Positions 1 to 9,348 of a stretch of DNA of 64,000 bases are shown piece by piece. The stretch lies in contig CP103908.1 of NCBI GenBank assembly GCA_024970065.1, positions 1,240,001 to 1,304,000 of the forward strand. The letters are read 5' to 3'. Position numbers and translations under genes: made by a program. This stretch comes from Pediococcus acidilactici (GTDB lineage: Bacteria > Bacillota > Bacilli > Lactobacillales > Lactobacillaceae). Position 1 is the first letter of the stretch, and each line of letters starts with the position of its first letter. The notes under the pieces were generated by a model that did no database searches, was not told the DNA's origin, and saw nothing but the letters and a program-made list of their open reading frames with translations.

Positions 1-23
1 AGAAGTCCTTCTTTTTTTACGTT

Positions 24-752
24 TTATTTTTTAGGATTTACGTGGAACCCTTGATCAGTGGGTTTCCCCTGTTCGTTGGATTGATCTTCTGGGAAGACCA
101 CCACCGTTTTTAGCTCATCTTCTTTGGGCTCTACGGCAGGGGTGTCCGGATCAATTTTTCCAACTTCTTCTGAGTGTACACTGTTTTCCTGAATGATGTC
201 AAGCGCTCCGCTATTCCGCATTGCTTCCTTGATTTCACCAATCGTTAGCAACTCATCAGAGCTCAACAAGTTATCCCAGTCACGCCCCTTGATCATTTGT
301 AATTGTGATTCAAGAAGGACTTCCAGTTTTTGCCGGAAACTGCGTGCTTGTTTCTTCAGGTCGTCAGTTGCCACAATTACCTTTTGTGCTTTACCAGCGG
401 CTTCACCAATGTAGCCGTCTGCCTTTTTATGCGCGTTTTTAACCACTACTTCGGCTTCTTTTTGTGCTTCTTTAGCAGTAAATTCCGCTTCTCGTTTAGA
501 ACTAATCTTAACTTTATCAGCAGCGTCTTGCGCCACCATGATGGATTTGTTCAGGGATTCCTTCATTTCATCGAAGTATTCCACCCGGCTTTTAGCCTCA
601 GCTAATTGACGCCGTAATGAATCAATCTCATCTTGTAGCCGCCGTTGTTCAAAAGCAACGTCGTCTAAAAATTCATCAACTTCGTCGGGATTGTACCCGC
701 GCATTTTATTGGAAAAGTGTTTTTGTTGTATATCTTGTGGTTCAATTGCCAT
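24..752 (-). CDS. divIVA: DivIVA cell-division / pole-organising protein
   Basis: 242 aa. Coiled-coil scaffold that binds curved membrane at septa and poles in Gram-positive bacteria. The N-terminus (residues 1-35) carries the DivIVA membrane-binding signature with the RGYNPDEVDEFLD motif. It is followed by long heptad-rich, charged coiled coil to about residue 170 and an acidic, low-complexity tail. It is the last gene of the dcw cluster, 24 nt after ylmH, which is the usual place. The protein is longer than B. subtilis DivIVA (164 aa), as is common in lactobacilli. Start ATG is preceded by GGAGGTTTTATTCAG. Confidence 0.95.
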   Translation of the reverse strand: MAIEPQDIQQKHFSNKMRGYNPDEVDEFLDDVAFEQRRLQDEIDSLRRQLAEAKSRVEYFDEMKESLNKSIMVAQDAADKVKISSKREAEFTAKEAQKEAEVVVKNAHKKADGYIGEAAGKAQKVIVATDDLKKQARSFRQKLEVLLESQLQMIKGRDWDNLLSSDELLTIGEIKEAMRNSGALDIIQENSVHSEEVGKIDPDTPAVEPKEDELKTVVVFPEDQSNEQGKPTDQGFHVNPKK

Positions 753-775
753 CTGAATAAAACCTCCGTAAATCG

Positions 776-1561
776 CTACCTAGTTTTAATTAAATCTAGT
801 TGGGTTTTTAGCTTATCTTTTTTTGTTTTACCTAAAACTTCCACAAGCTTAATCCTACCATATTTTCGAACTGAAATGACATCATTTCTCGCAATTATTG
901 TATCTGCTTTTTCATCAACCATCCAGTTTAATTGCACTTGCCGGTGTTCAATTAGTTCTTTAGCCCGATGCCGTGAGATTGAAAAGGCGGTGGCCACCAC
1001 CGAATCAAGACGCAACGAAGCTAGCGTAACCTGAATTCTTTCCCAATCATTGATTGGGCTTAAGATGTTAGCTTGATCTACGGGCTTTAAGCGCACTTTA
1101 ATACGTCCAATCCGCGTAATTTCGTTTAAAAAGAATTTTTCCAACTCACCATTCGTCGCCACTTGCCACCGGTCGTGCTGGTGGACAATATCGCCAAACG
1201 TATCGCGCTGAATCCCCGAATTTGCAAGCGTTCCTAAAATCTGACGGTGCTCTAGCTCCGCAAACTTAACTGGGTAATCAATTTCCAGGACTTTCACTAA
1301 AAAATCTGCTTCTTCAGGAATAAAATACTCGGGATAAATTAGTCCCCGTTGATTTTCTGCGTTGGCAAAGCCTCCCGCAAAAGCTAATTTTAGTTCTTCG
1401 TCTCGGTTAACTAAGGTCCTTAAAATGTGTTGTTGGCGCGGGTTCAAGAAATTAGTCAAGATGGACCGATTTTGGTCTTTTGCTTCCTGTACTAACGCGC
1501 TAAACTCTTCAATTAACGGCTGCTCTTCTGGACGAAAATGTTGTCCAATTGCGTTATCCAT
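776..1561 (-). CDS. ylmH: YlmH, S4-domain RNA-binding protein
   Basis: 261 aa, full length for the family. The C-terminal S4 domain (about residues 180-255) shows the pattern SRHRAKELIEHRQVQLN, typical of rRNA/tRNA-binding S4 folds. YlmH homologues bind the 50S subunit and have been linked to rescue of nascent-chain-blocked ribosomes. The gene overlaps ylmG by 8 nt and precedes divIVA, so it is part of the dcw transcript. The N-terminal two thirds are the YlmH-specific region. Confidence 0.92.
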   Translation of the reverse strand: MDNAIGQHFRPEEQPLIEEFSALVQEAKDQNRSILTNFLNPRQQHILRTLVNRDEELKLAFAGGFANAENQRGLIYPEYFIPEEADFLVKVLEIDYPVKFAELEHRQILGTLANSGIQRDTFGDIVHQHDRWQVATNGELEKFFLNEITRIGRIKVRLKPVDQANILSPINDWERIQVTLASLRLDSVVATAFSISRHRAKELIEHRQVQLNWMVDEKADTIIARNDVISVRKYGRIKLVEVLGKTKKDKLKTQLDLIKTR

Positions 1562-1835
1562 AAACCGTCACACCAAATAGCAGTGCTTCAATGTAGGTTA
1601 ACCCGTTCGAACATAGTTCCAGAACTAATAATGCAAGAATTGGTGAGAAATCGATCCCTAAAATTGGCGGGATAAACCTAAACCAACTCATGTACGGCTG
1701 ACAAATTTTGGTTAACCATTGTCCAAAGGCCGATTGGTAGGCTCCAGGGAGCCAAGACATTAATACCCAAATAAAAATCAGCATCATATAAATTTGAATT
1801 GCCCAGTGTAGTAATTGAAAAATTAACGCAATCAT
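1554..1835 (-). CDS. ylmG: YlmG/YggT family membrane protein
   Basis: 93 aa with two hydrophobic helices (about residues 5-30 and 60-90) joined by a loop containing the SWLPGAYQSAFGQWLTK segment seen in YggT proteins. Function is not settled; the family is linked to cell division and membrane organisation and lies next to ftsZ in most Firmicutes. Here it follows ftsZ directly with only 75 nt between them, because sepF is not in its usual place. Confidence 0.88.
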   Translation of the reverse strand: MIALIFQLLHWAIQIYMMLIFIWVLMSWLPGAYQSAFGQWLTKICQPYMSWFRFIPPILGIDFSPILALLVLELCSNGLTYIEALLFGVTVYG

Positions 1836-1870
1836 TATTTTTAATCACTCATTTCTTGTCATTATGCAAT

Positions 1871-1901
1871 AAATGGGCTTGAGCCCTGCTCAAACCCATT
1901 T
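1871..1901 (-). other. Hairpin between ftsZ and ylmG
   Basis: A 14-nt inverted repeat (1871-1884 and 1888-1901, 13 of 14 pairing with one G-T wobble, 3-nt loop) lies 9 nt after the ftsZ stop. No U-run follows on the minus strand, so it does not look like a classical terminator. It may slow transcription, mark an RNA processing point, or set mRNA levels of ftsZ against ylmG-ylmH-divIVA. Confidence 0.6.
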
Positions 1902-1910
1902 AAATACAAA

Positions 1911-3233
1911 TTATTTTCTACGACGTTTGAAGAATGGAGGAGTATCCAATGATTCGTCGTCAGAACTTGTATTGTTATTATCGTTAAACGCGTTAAACTC
2001 TTTCTTTTCAACGTTCTTAAACTCGTCATCACTTGGTGAAGAAGGACGAACGTTGCTAGAGTTATTTGATTGCCGTAATTGCCAATCCCCAAATGGATCG
2101 TTTGCAGCTTGCGTATTTTGGTTGTTAGCTGCTCCATTGTTATTAAGGTTATCGGTCGAACCAGCCCCGCGCATTTCAGTATTGGCTGAAATGTTGTTTG
2201 TGTTCGTAGTATTTACACTACTTGGACTCTCGAAAGAGGTGCGTGCTGGTTGACGGTGTAAAGACGCTCTACCAGCTTTTTTATCAATTCCAGTAGCGAT
2301 TACCGTTACCCGAACACCGTCCTTTAATTCTTCGTCAATCGAAGTACCGAAGATGATGTTAACGTCATCGTTAGCGGCTTCCGTAACGATTTGTGAAGCT
2401 GCTTGAGCTTCAAACAAGGAAAGGTCTGGACCACCAGTAATGTTAAGCAAGACTTGTTCAGCACCATCGATTGATGTTTCAAGCAATGGTGAAGAGATTG
2501 CCTTTTTAGTAGCTTCTTCGGTCCGGTTTTCGCCGTTCGCTGAACCAATTCCCATCAAGGCAGAACCTTGGTTTTGCATAACCGTCTTAACGTCCGCAAA
2601 GTCCAAGTTAACGTAACCTGGAGAAGTAATCAGGTCGGAAATACCTTGCACACCTTGACGTAAAACGTTGTCAGCTTCGTTGAATGCTTCCATCATTGGC
2701 GTCTTCTTGTCAACTAAGTCAAGCAAACGGTTATTCGCAATGATAATCAAAGTATCAACGTGTTCCTTGAGGTTACTTACCCCTTCAGCAGCAAAGCGCG
2801 CACGCTTTGGTCCTTCAAATGTAAATGGACGAGTAACTACCCCAACGGTGAGGGCACCTTGTTCTTTAGCAATCTTAGCTACCATTGGAGCAGCACCGGT
2901 ACCAGTACCACCACCCATGCCGGCAGTAACGAAGATCATATCTGCGCCTTCCAAAGCAGAAGCAATTGTTTGTTGGCTTTCTTCAGCTGCTTTAGCACCA
3001 ACTTCAGGAGTTGATCCAGCACCTAATCCTTTAGTTAGTTTCGGTCCTAATTGAATTTTTACGTCTGCGTTTGACGCTTGTAAAGCTTGCACGTCAGTGT
3101 TAGCAACGATAAATTGTACCCCTTTGACTCCTTCAGAAATCATCCGGTTTACGGCGTTACCACCACCGCCACCAACACCAATAACCTTGATGTTCGCGCC
3201 TTTACTCTTGTTATCATCCATTGAAAATTCCAT
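1911..3233 (-). CDS. ftsZ: FtsZ, tubulin-like division GTPase
   Basis: 440 aa. Forms the cytokinetic ring. The GTP-binding signature GGGTGTG is at about residues 107-113, and the T7 loop NLDFADVKT is present. A long Asn/Ser-rich linker (about 320-420) leads to a basic C-terminal tail ending FFKRRRK. I start at 3233 (MEFSMDD) because GGAGGAA lies 7 nt ahead. An in-frame ATG at 3248 overlaps that ribosome-binding site. Preceded by ftsA (23 nt gap) and followed by the hairpin and ylmG. Confidence 0.97.
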   Translation of the reverse strand: MEFSMDDNKSKGANIKVIGVGGGGGNAVNRMISEGVKGVQFIVANTDVQALQASNADVKIQLGPKLTKGLGAGSTPEVGAKAAEESQQTIASALEGADMIFVTAGMGGGTGTGAAPMVAKIAKEQGALTVGVVTRPFTFEGPKRARFAAEGVSNLKEHVDTLIIIANNRLLDLVDKKTPMMEAFNEADNVLRQGVQGISDLITSPGYVNLDFADVKTVMQNQGSALMGIGSANGENRTEEATKKAISSPLLETSIDGAEQVLLNITGGPDLSLFEAQAASQIVTEAANDDVNIIFGTSIDEELKDGVRVTVIATGIDKKAGRASLHRQPARTSFESPSSVNTTNTNNISANTEMRGAGSTDNLNNNGAANNQNTQAANDPFGDWQLRQSNNSSNVRPSSPSDDEFKNVEKKEFNAFNDNNNTSSDDESLDTPPFFKRRRK

Positions 3234-3256
3234 GTTTAATTCCTCCATCGTTAATG

Positions 3257-4612
3257 TTAGTCAAAGAAATCACTAAACCATTTTTTGATTCCATCGAAGC
3301 GATTGGATGTCGCCTTTGGTGATGAATTACGTTCAGCCGGCTTAGAGCGTTCTTGCGTTGGTTCAGGATGCTTTATAGTTGCCTGAGCACGTTTGAATTT
3401 AGGTTTCTCATCCACTACGTCTTCTTGCGGCGTATCCGAGACCGTCCGTTCACTCGAAACCATCGCATTTTTCGCTAAGATATCGACATCGCTCATTCGT
3501 CCTTCATAGTTCAGGATGGCTAGTGCTTGCGCAAAGGCCGGATGCCGCAATCCCATTTGGTCAGGAACGTATAATTTAGCGTTAGTTTCAAAAATTCTTT
3601 CAACTAACTTTTCGATTCCAGGAAGGGCTGCCCCTCCACCAGTAATCACGATTCCGCCTGGCATATCCAGTGCACCAATCTTATCTAACTGCTTTTTGAT
3701 ATTAGTTAAAATTTGTTCCAAGCGTGCTTCAATAATTTCACTCAAGTACTCTTCATCAACCGCAACCGGTTCGTTTTGACCGACCACGTTAACCGGGAAC
3801 GATTCCTTCCCCGCTTCACTAGCAACCGCATAGCCGTACTGTTGCTTAATTTGTTCCGCGTTATCCAAAGAGGTATTTAACACCACTGAGATATCTTTGG
3901 TAACAAATTGGCCACCTTCTTGTTCCACAAAGGTGTATTTAAGGTGATGGTCATGAATTACGGCAACCGTGGATTGGCCCGCACCTAAATCTAACGTAAT
4001 CGTTCCAAAATCTTGTTCACCATCGTTTAAGATTGTCTTGCCTAGTGCTAGCGGATTAACCACAATGTCCACTAAGTTCAATCCTGCTTGACGAACCGCA
4101 CTCTTTAAATTATGGATGATTGTTTTAGGCCCGGTAATCAATCCGCCGTTCATCTCTAGGCGAACCCCTACCATGCCTCTTGGATCCTTGATACCGTCGA
4201 AACCGTCCACAATAAACTCATCCGGAAGTACATCTACTACTTCTTGTTCCGGAGGTAAATTATGTACAGACGCCGCATTAGAAACTTCAATCACATCTTG
4301 ATTATTAATCTCACGTGAGCTATCTGAAATAGCAATCATTCCCCGTACGGGTTCGATTCTTAATAAATTAGCTGGAATTCCAGCCACTACATCTTGGATT
4401 TGAATATTTGCTTTGCGCTCTGCAGTTTCAATAGCCCGCTTAATGGCAATCGCTGCTTTGTCAATATCAACGATTACACCACGATTGACTCCATCCGAGG
4501 GCTCTCTTCCCACACCAATAACGTTCATTTGTCCTTTGACATATTCAGCAACAATAACTTTTATTGAGGTGGTTCCAATATCCAGTCCAACGTAAATTCC
4601 TGAATTATCCAT
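3257..4612 (-). CDS. ftsA: FtsA, actin-like septal membrane anchor
   Basis: 451 aa. Actin-fold ATPase that tethers FtsZ to the membrane. The phosphate-1 motif [11 protein letters not shown] is at residues 9-19, the SHS2/1C domain follows, and ATP-binding segments [13 protein letters not shown] and [12 protein letters not shown] are visible. The last residues, after a charged linker, form the amphipathic membrane-targeting helix ([13 protein letters not shown]). SD AGGAGG sits before the ATG. Upstream of ftsZ, as usual. With no sepF nearby, FtsA may be the main membrane anchor. Confidence 0.96.
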   Translation of the reverse strand: MDNSGIYVGLDIGTTSIKVIVAEYVKGQMNVIGVGREPSDGVNRGVIVDIDKAAIAIKRAIETAERKANIQIQDVVAGIPANLLRIEPVRGMIAISDSSREINNQDVIEVSNAASVHNLPPEQEVVDVLPDEFIVDGFDGIKDPRGMVGVRLEMNGGLITGPKTIIHNLKSAVRQAGLNLVDIVVNPLALGKTILNDGEQDFGTITLDLGAGQSTVAVIHDHHLKYTFVEQEGGQFVTKDISVVLNTSLDNAEQIKQQYGYAVASEAGKESFPVNVVGQNEPVAVDEEYLSEIIEARLEQILTNIKKQLDKIGALDMPGGIVITGGGAALPGIEKLVERIFETNAKLYVPDQMGLRHPAFAQALAILNYEGRMSDVDILAKNAMVSSERTVSDTPQEDVVDEKPKFKRAQATIKHPEPTQERSKPAERNSSPKATSNRFDGIKKWFSDFFD

Positions 4613-4768
4613 AATAAAGGAACCTCCTAGTCGTTTAACTGTTTCATTTATATACTTATCACATATATTAATTAGTTTACCATATTCATTCTTTATTTAG
4701 AACGCAGAATTCCACTAAAATTACAGCATATTTCAACTTATTGCTGATTAAAAAGATTCTTCGTGTTC

Positions 4769-5869
4769 CTAGTTGACGTCTGCGTTCTCATCGTCGGTTG
4801 ACGAAATATCCGTCACACTGTTTTGCGTAGCCCGTCGTTGCTGGGTTTGATAGTCAACATCGCTTACCGAATTACTGCTTGAAGAACTCGCCGATGAGCT
4901 CTTTGACAACTGCGCCTTAATTGATGAACTTTTTTCATGTGTTGTCGATTGACTTTTATCATCCTCGACTTCCGCCGTAGCGGAACTGGATGTCGAAGTA
5001 TCCGCTTGACTCCGTGGGTATGAGTATGCTCCCACTTGCAAGTCTACAATTCCCCTTTTTTTCATACTTGCTGAAATTTCTGGGTAATACTTCATTTTTT
5101 TGGCGAACGTATTTAACACCGCGTACACTTCGTTACCGTCATTCATGAAAAAATGCAACTGGTGCCGTTCTTTTTTAGTTGCCGTATAGTCAACCTCCGC
5201 AACGTCATTTTGGACTTCGTTAGGTAGTTTCGCATATTCACTCAAGAAACGTTTTAAAATTTGATTGTCTTTGAATTGTCGGAAAACGGGATAATCACCA
5301 TCCGGTTGGGTAGCACTCTTTTTCGAAACCGTGCCGTCTTGCCGAACCGCGTAATAATATTTATTACGTACCACATACCCCATCACGGCATTTTCTCGAA
5401 CCTTAACTTTAACGTGTCCCAACAACGAGACCGAAATTTGGACGTCCTTTAGATCCGGAAACTCATGAACCAATTGGGCTTCATCTTTGTGTTCCGTAAA
5501 CCAAGCTACCGGAATTACGTCATTTTTCTTTATTGCAGTTTTCTTTATAACTTGGCTGCTGTCAACCCGTTTGTTTCCCTGTACGGTAATGGATTGAACT
5601 CGGCTAACCGGGGTACAAAGGTAAACCGTTAATAAAATTAGACCCCCTATGAAACTAGCTAGGACAATTTTAACTGGCTTACTAATCCGGAAAGGATGGT
5701 GGACTTTCTTTTTTGGTGGCTGCTTGCGTTGATTGCCCGGTGAGTTCTTTTTAAGCGGGTTCTTAAATTTTCCACCTTTAGACCGTTTTTTTGCCCGGTT
5801 AAGCTGCTGATGTTCCTTTTGATAACGGGCCCACGGAGTTAGATTTTCATCATCTTTTCTCTTTTTCAT
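4769..5869 (-). CDS. divIB: DivIB/FtsQ, septal peptidoglycan assembly protein
   Basis: About 366 aa. Bitopic membrane protein of the FtsL-DivIC-DivIB complex. It has a basic cytoplasmic N-terminus (residues 1-80), one transmembrane helix (about IVLASFIGGLILLTVYL), then the POTRA domain starting VQSITVQGNKRV and a Ser-rich, low-complexity C-terminal tail. In-frame starts exist at 5878 (GTG), 5875 and 5869. I prefer 5869 because GGTGAT lies 5 nt ahead. It follows murG with no more than a few bases. Confidence 0.92.
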   Translation of the reverse strand: MKKRKDDENLTPWARYQKEHQQLNRAKKRSKGGKFKNPLKKNSPGNQRKQPPKKKVHHPFRISKPVKIVLASFIGGLILLTVYLCTPVSRVQSITVQGNKRVDSSQVIKKTAIKKNDVIPVAWFTEHKDEAQLVHEFPDLKDVQISVSLLGHVKVKVRENAVMGYVVRNKYYYAVRQDGTVSKKSATQPDGDYPVFRQFKDNQILKRFLSEYAKLPNEVQNDVAEVDYTATKKERHQLHFFMNDGNEVYAVLNTFAKKMKYYPEISASMKKRGIVDLQVGAYSYPRSQADTSTSSSATAEVEDDKSQSTTHEKSSSIKAQLSKSSSASSSSSNSVSDVDYQTQQRRATQNSVTDISSTDDENADVN

Positions 5870-5881
5870 TGGCATCACCCG

Positions 5882-6973
5882 TTAGGCTTTAATCACTGAC
5901 TTCAAAACATCGTACAATTTTTCCGCCGCTTGTGGTTGACCTAACTTCTTAGTATTTTCCGCCATCTGGCTCCGCTTTTGATCATCTAACATCAACTCAT
6001 CTAGCTTAGCTAGTAGCGTTGTAGAAGTTAATTCGTTTTCCGTGATCATTTCCGCAGCGTGTTGGTCAACTAAACTACGGGCATTTTTAGTTTGGTGATC
6101 GTTCGTCACGTACGGACTTGGAATTAGAATTGATGGAATCCCTAATGAAGTAAGTTCTGCTAAGCTAGTTGCGCCTGCGCGACCTACAACCACGGCCATT
6201 CGAGGAAGCATAGCTGGCATGTCAGCAATGTATGGCAATACCGCTACTTTTTCCTTATAAGGGGCCAAATCTACGTCCTTAGTTAGCTTTTCAAAATGAA
6301 CTCGTCCAGTAACAAAGATCGTTTGGTAGTTTCGCTTAGCCAACTCGCCTAACGATTGCATGGTAACTTCATTGATTTTTTCTGCTCCCCGGCTGCCACC
6401 GAAAATCAACACCGTCGGCACATCATCCTTTAGTCCAAATTGATCTAATGATTGGGGCGTAATTTTAACCACTTCGGTCGCCCGTGGGTTCCCCGTCAAG
6501 ACAACCTTGTCTTTTGGAAATTGATCCGCAGCAGCCTCAAAAGAAATCGCAATTTTCTTAACAAACTTGCTTAAAAATTTATTAGTAACCCCCACTACGC
6601 TATTTTGCTCGTGAATCACCGTTGGAATTCCCATCATGCTGGCGGCAAACACCACCGCCCCGCTGACGTATCCCCCGGTTCCTAACACTACGTCCGGTTT
6701 AAATTCTTTAATCATCTTACGCGCCTTAACCACGCTGCTTAAAAACAAGCCCACGGTTTTGAAATTCTCTAACGATAGCGAACGTTTGAATCCTTGAATC
6801 TTAATCGTTTTAAAATCGATTCCGGCATTTGGCACGATCTTATTTTCCAGACCCTTATGGGTGCCGACATACAACACTGCTGAATCGGGTTCCACTTCCC
6901 GAACTTGCTTAATTAAGGCAAGTGCTGGATAAATGTGGCCGCCAGTTCCGCCTCCTGAAACCATCAGTCTCAT
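5882..6973 (-). CDS. murG: MurG, lipid II synthase (GT28)
   Basis: 363 aa. Transfers GlcNAc from UDP-GlcNAc to lipid I on the inner membrane face, giving lipid II. The glycine-rich [11 protein letters not shown] loop is at residues 7-17. The C-terminal UDP-binding half has [10 protein letters not shown] and [12 protein letters not shown]. The start overlaps the murD stop by 4 nt (ATGA), which indicates translational coupling. Confidence 0.97.
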   Translation of the reverse strand: MRLMVSGGGTGGHIYPALALIKQVREVEPDSAVLYVGTHKGLENKIVPNAGIDFKTIKIQGFKRSLSLENFKTVGLFLSSVVKARKMIKEFKPDVVLGTGGYVSGAVVFAASMMGIPTVIHEQNSVVGVTNKFLSKFVKKIAISFEAAADQFPKDKVVLTGNPRATEVVKITPQSLDQFGLKDDVPTVLIFGGSRGAEKINEVTMQSLGELAKRNYQTIFVTGRVHFEKLTKDVDLAPYKEKVAVLPYIADMPAMLPRMAVVVGRAGATSLAELTSLGIPSILIPSPYVTNDHQTKNARSLVDQHAAEMITENELTSTTLLAKLDELMLDDQKRSQMAENTKKLGQPQAAEKLYDVLKSVIKA

Positions 6974-8364
6974 TTAGTGACATCTCCTTTTTCCTTCGAT
7001 AAATTTTCCACGGCGGCAATAAATTCGTCGCCCCGCTCTTCAAACGTTTTGTACTGATCCCAACTTGCTGCTGCAGGTGAAAGTAAAATTACGTCACCTG
7101 GTTGGCTATCTTCAAAGGCGATTGCAACCGAGTCCTTAACCCGCGGGCTATCCTTAACGACCTTAACGCCCGCTGCCTGTGCGGCTTCCTTCATCCGGGA
7201 AGCGGTTTGACCGTTCACAATTACTTCCTTAACGTGCGGCTTCAAATCTTCTACAAGCCGGGTGTAATCATCTCCCCGGTCTAATCCTCCCGCAATCAAG
7301 ACAATTGGGCGTTGGAAAGCTTTCAAGGCTACTTGTGTAGCTTCGATATCGGTAGCCTTCGAGTCGTTGTAGAATTGACGCCCCGCTAAAGTTTTTACGT
7401 ACTGAATCCGGTGCTTTACTCCGCTAAAAGTCTGGAGAACTTGTTTAATATGCTTATTTGCGACCCCTTCAATCTTAGCTACGGCAATCGCTGCAAGCGC
7501 ATTTTCCACGTTTTGATCTCCGGGCACCCCAATTTCGCTAGCATCCATGATGTATTCATCTCTGAAGAATAGTTTACCGTTCTTTGCGTAGGCCCCATTT
7601 TCGACTAAGTCTTGACGCGAAAATGGCACAACTTGGGCATGCGTTCGTTGCGCCAATTGCTGCCACTCGGGATTATCCCAGTTAATGACAAAATAATCAT
7701 CTTTGGTTTGGTTTTCCGTGATCCTCATCTTGTCATTAACGTAATTTTCCCGCGTCTTATGCCAATCTAAGTGGTTAGAAAAAATATTATTAACCACCGC
7801 AATGTGGGGGTGTAATTGGTCAATCCCGGCAAGCATAAAACTAGATAACTCCATCACGACCCGGTCGTTAGCCGTGGCCTTTTGCACTACCGTGGTTGCA
7901 GGAACTCCAATATTTCCAGCCACGTATGCTGCGTGGTGGTTTTGTTGGTCCAGCATCAACTGAATCATCGTGGTTACGGTAGTTTTTCCGTTACTGCCGG
8001 TTACCCCAATTAATTCGCTGTCCATCACCCGATATGCTAATTCCGGTTCAGCAATAATCGGGATATCTTGCTCCTTAGCCGCTACTAAAACCGGGTTCGT
8101 ATACGGTATTCCAGGGTTTTTGACGATTAATTCAACGTGGTGCTGGACCAAAATGTCCTTTGGGTGACTGCCTAAAATCATCTGAACGTTGGCTTGTTTA
8201 AGCTGCTCAACCAATTCTTGAGGTTGTTCCGCTTTTGCATCATTTACCAGTACGTGCGCATTCAGTTTACGCAACAAAAGAGCGGCACTAACTCCGCTCT
8301 TTGCCATTCCCAAAACGAGAATATTCTTATTTGCTAAATCCTTTATCTCTGCTAATGCTTTCAT
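6970..8364 (-). CDS. murD: MurD, UDP-MurNAc-L-Ala:D-Glu ligase
   Basis: 464 aa. Cytoplasmic ATP-dependent ligase adding D-glutamate in peptidoglycan precursor synthesis. The Mur ligase ATP loop VTGSNGKTT is at about residues 121-129. The central domain has [11 protein letters not shown], and the C-terminal domain has FYNDSKATD and [11 protein letters not shown]. It lies 12 nt after mraY and overlaps murG by 4 nt. Confidence 0.97.
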   Translation of the reverse strand: MKALAEIKDLANKNILVLGMAKSGVSAALLLRKLNAHVLVNDAKAEQPQELVEQLKQANVQMILGSHPKDILVQHHVELIVKNPGIPYTNPVLVAAKEQDIPIIAEPELAYRVMDSELIGVTGSNGKTTVTTMIQLMLDQQNHHAAYVAGNIGVPATTVVQKATANDRVVMELSSFMLAGIDQLHPHIAVVNNIFSNHLDWHKTRENYVNDKMRITENQTKDDYFVINWDNPEWQQLAQRTHAQVVPFSRQDLVENGAYAKNGKLFFRDEYIMDASEIGVPGDQNVENALAAIAVAKIEGVANKHIKQVLQTFSGVKHRIQYVKTLAGRQFYNDSKATDIEATQVALKAFQRPIVLIAGGLDRGDDYTRLVEDLKPHVKEVIVNGQTASRMKEAAQAAGVKVVKDSPRVKDSVAIAFEDSQPGDVILLSPAAASWDQYKTFEERGDEFIAAVENLSKEKGDVTK

Positions 8365-8376
8365 CCTAAAATCTCC

Positions 8377-9333
8377 CTACCAAATGCTAATTAACGTAAT
8401 TAGCGCACCAAGCAATCCTACGAACCAGAAGACGGTGTCGACTTTCCATTCACTCCAACCTAACATCTCAAAATGATGGTGAATAGGACTCATTTTAAAA
8501 ATTCGGTGTCCGGTTAGTTTAAACGACAATACTTGTAAAATTACGCTAAGGGTTTCTAATACAAATACAATTCCGACCAACAGTAATGACAATTCTTGAT
8601 TCAAAATGATGGAAACTGCCCCTAGTGCGCCACCTAACGCCAAGGAGCCCATATCTCCCATGAACACCTTTGCTGGTTTGTGATTAAACACAAGGAAAGC
8701 AAGCATTGCGCCCACTACCGCCAAACAAAATAGCATTACTGCAGGTTGGTCAAGCTTAGCGGCAATAATTGCGTAAGTTCCGAACGCGATGGTTGATAAT
8801 CCCGCAACTAACCCATCTAATCCATCAGAAAGGTTGACCGCATTTGAAAATCCAACTAACCAAAAAATTACAAAAAGAGCGTACCAGGCACCTAAATGCC
8901 AGACCCCAATTCCAGGAATCGTTAACTGTAATGCTACGCCGGTTTCTTTAATGACCCAGTAAAAAATCAAGCCCCCGATAATTTGACCGAGCAGTTTTTG
9001 CCAGGCTTTAAAACCTTCATTTTGCCGTTTTAACAGTTTAATACTGTCATCCCAACATCCAATCAGTCCAAATTCTAAAAGGACGAACAAAAGCATTACT
9101 AAGTTAGTGGTTAATAAATGGAATGCTAAGCCACTAATTACCGCGGCCACAATAATCGCCACGATAAAAACTAGGCCGCCCATAGTGGGCGTTCCAGATT
9201 TCTTTTGGTGCCACTTTGGGCCTTCTTCCCGGATCATCTGTCCTTCATTACGCGCCCGGAAATAGTGGATAAAACTAGGCATCCCTATCAAAGTAATTAC
9301 GGCGCTTAAGCCGCACGCTAACAAGTTACTCAT
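8377..9333 (-). CDS. mraY: MraY, phospho-MurNAc-pentapeptide translocase
   Basis: 318 aa polytopic membrane enzyme (about ten helices) that makes lipid I from UDP-MurNAc-pentapeptide and undecaprenyl phosphate. Catalytic loops are visible: [23 protein letters not shown] and [12 protein letters not shown]. It lies between the transpeptidase gene and murD with short gaps, so it shares their transcript. Confidence 0.97.
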   Translation of the reverse strand: MSNLLACGLSAVITLIGMPSFIHYFRARNEGQMIREEGPKWHQKKSGTPTMGGLVFIVAIIVAAVISGLAFHLLTTNLVMLLFVLLEFGLIGCWDDSIKLLKRQNEGFKAWQKLLGQIIGGLIFYWVIKETGVALQLTIPGIGVWHLGAWYALFVIFWLVGFSNAVNLSDGLDGLVAGLSTIAFGTYAIIAAKLDQPAVMLFCLAVVGAMLAFLVFNHKPAKVFMGDMGSLALGGALGAVSIILNQELSLLLVGIVFVLETLSVILQVLSFKLTGHRIFKMSPIHHHFEMLGWSEWKVDTVFWFVGLLGALITLISIW

Positions 9334-9348
9334 TTTTCTTCTCCTATG

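Noticed and set aside
1..23. Short AGAAG/CTTCT repeat plus T-run at the window edge, possibly part of an ileS T-box
   Set aside because: Too little sequence is present to support a T-box or terminator call.
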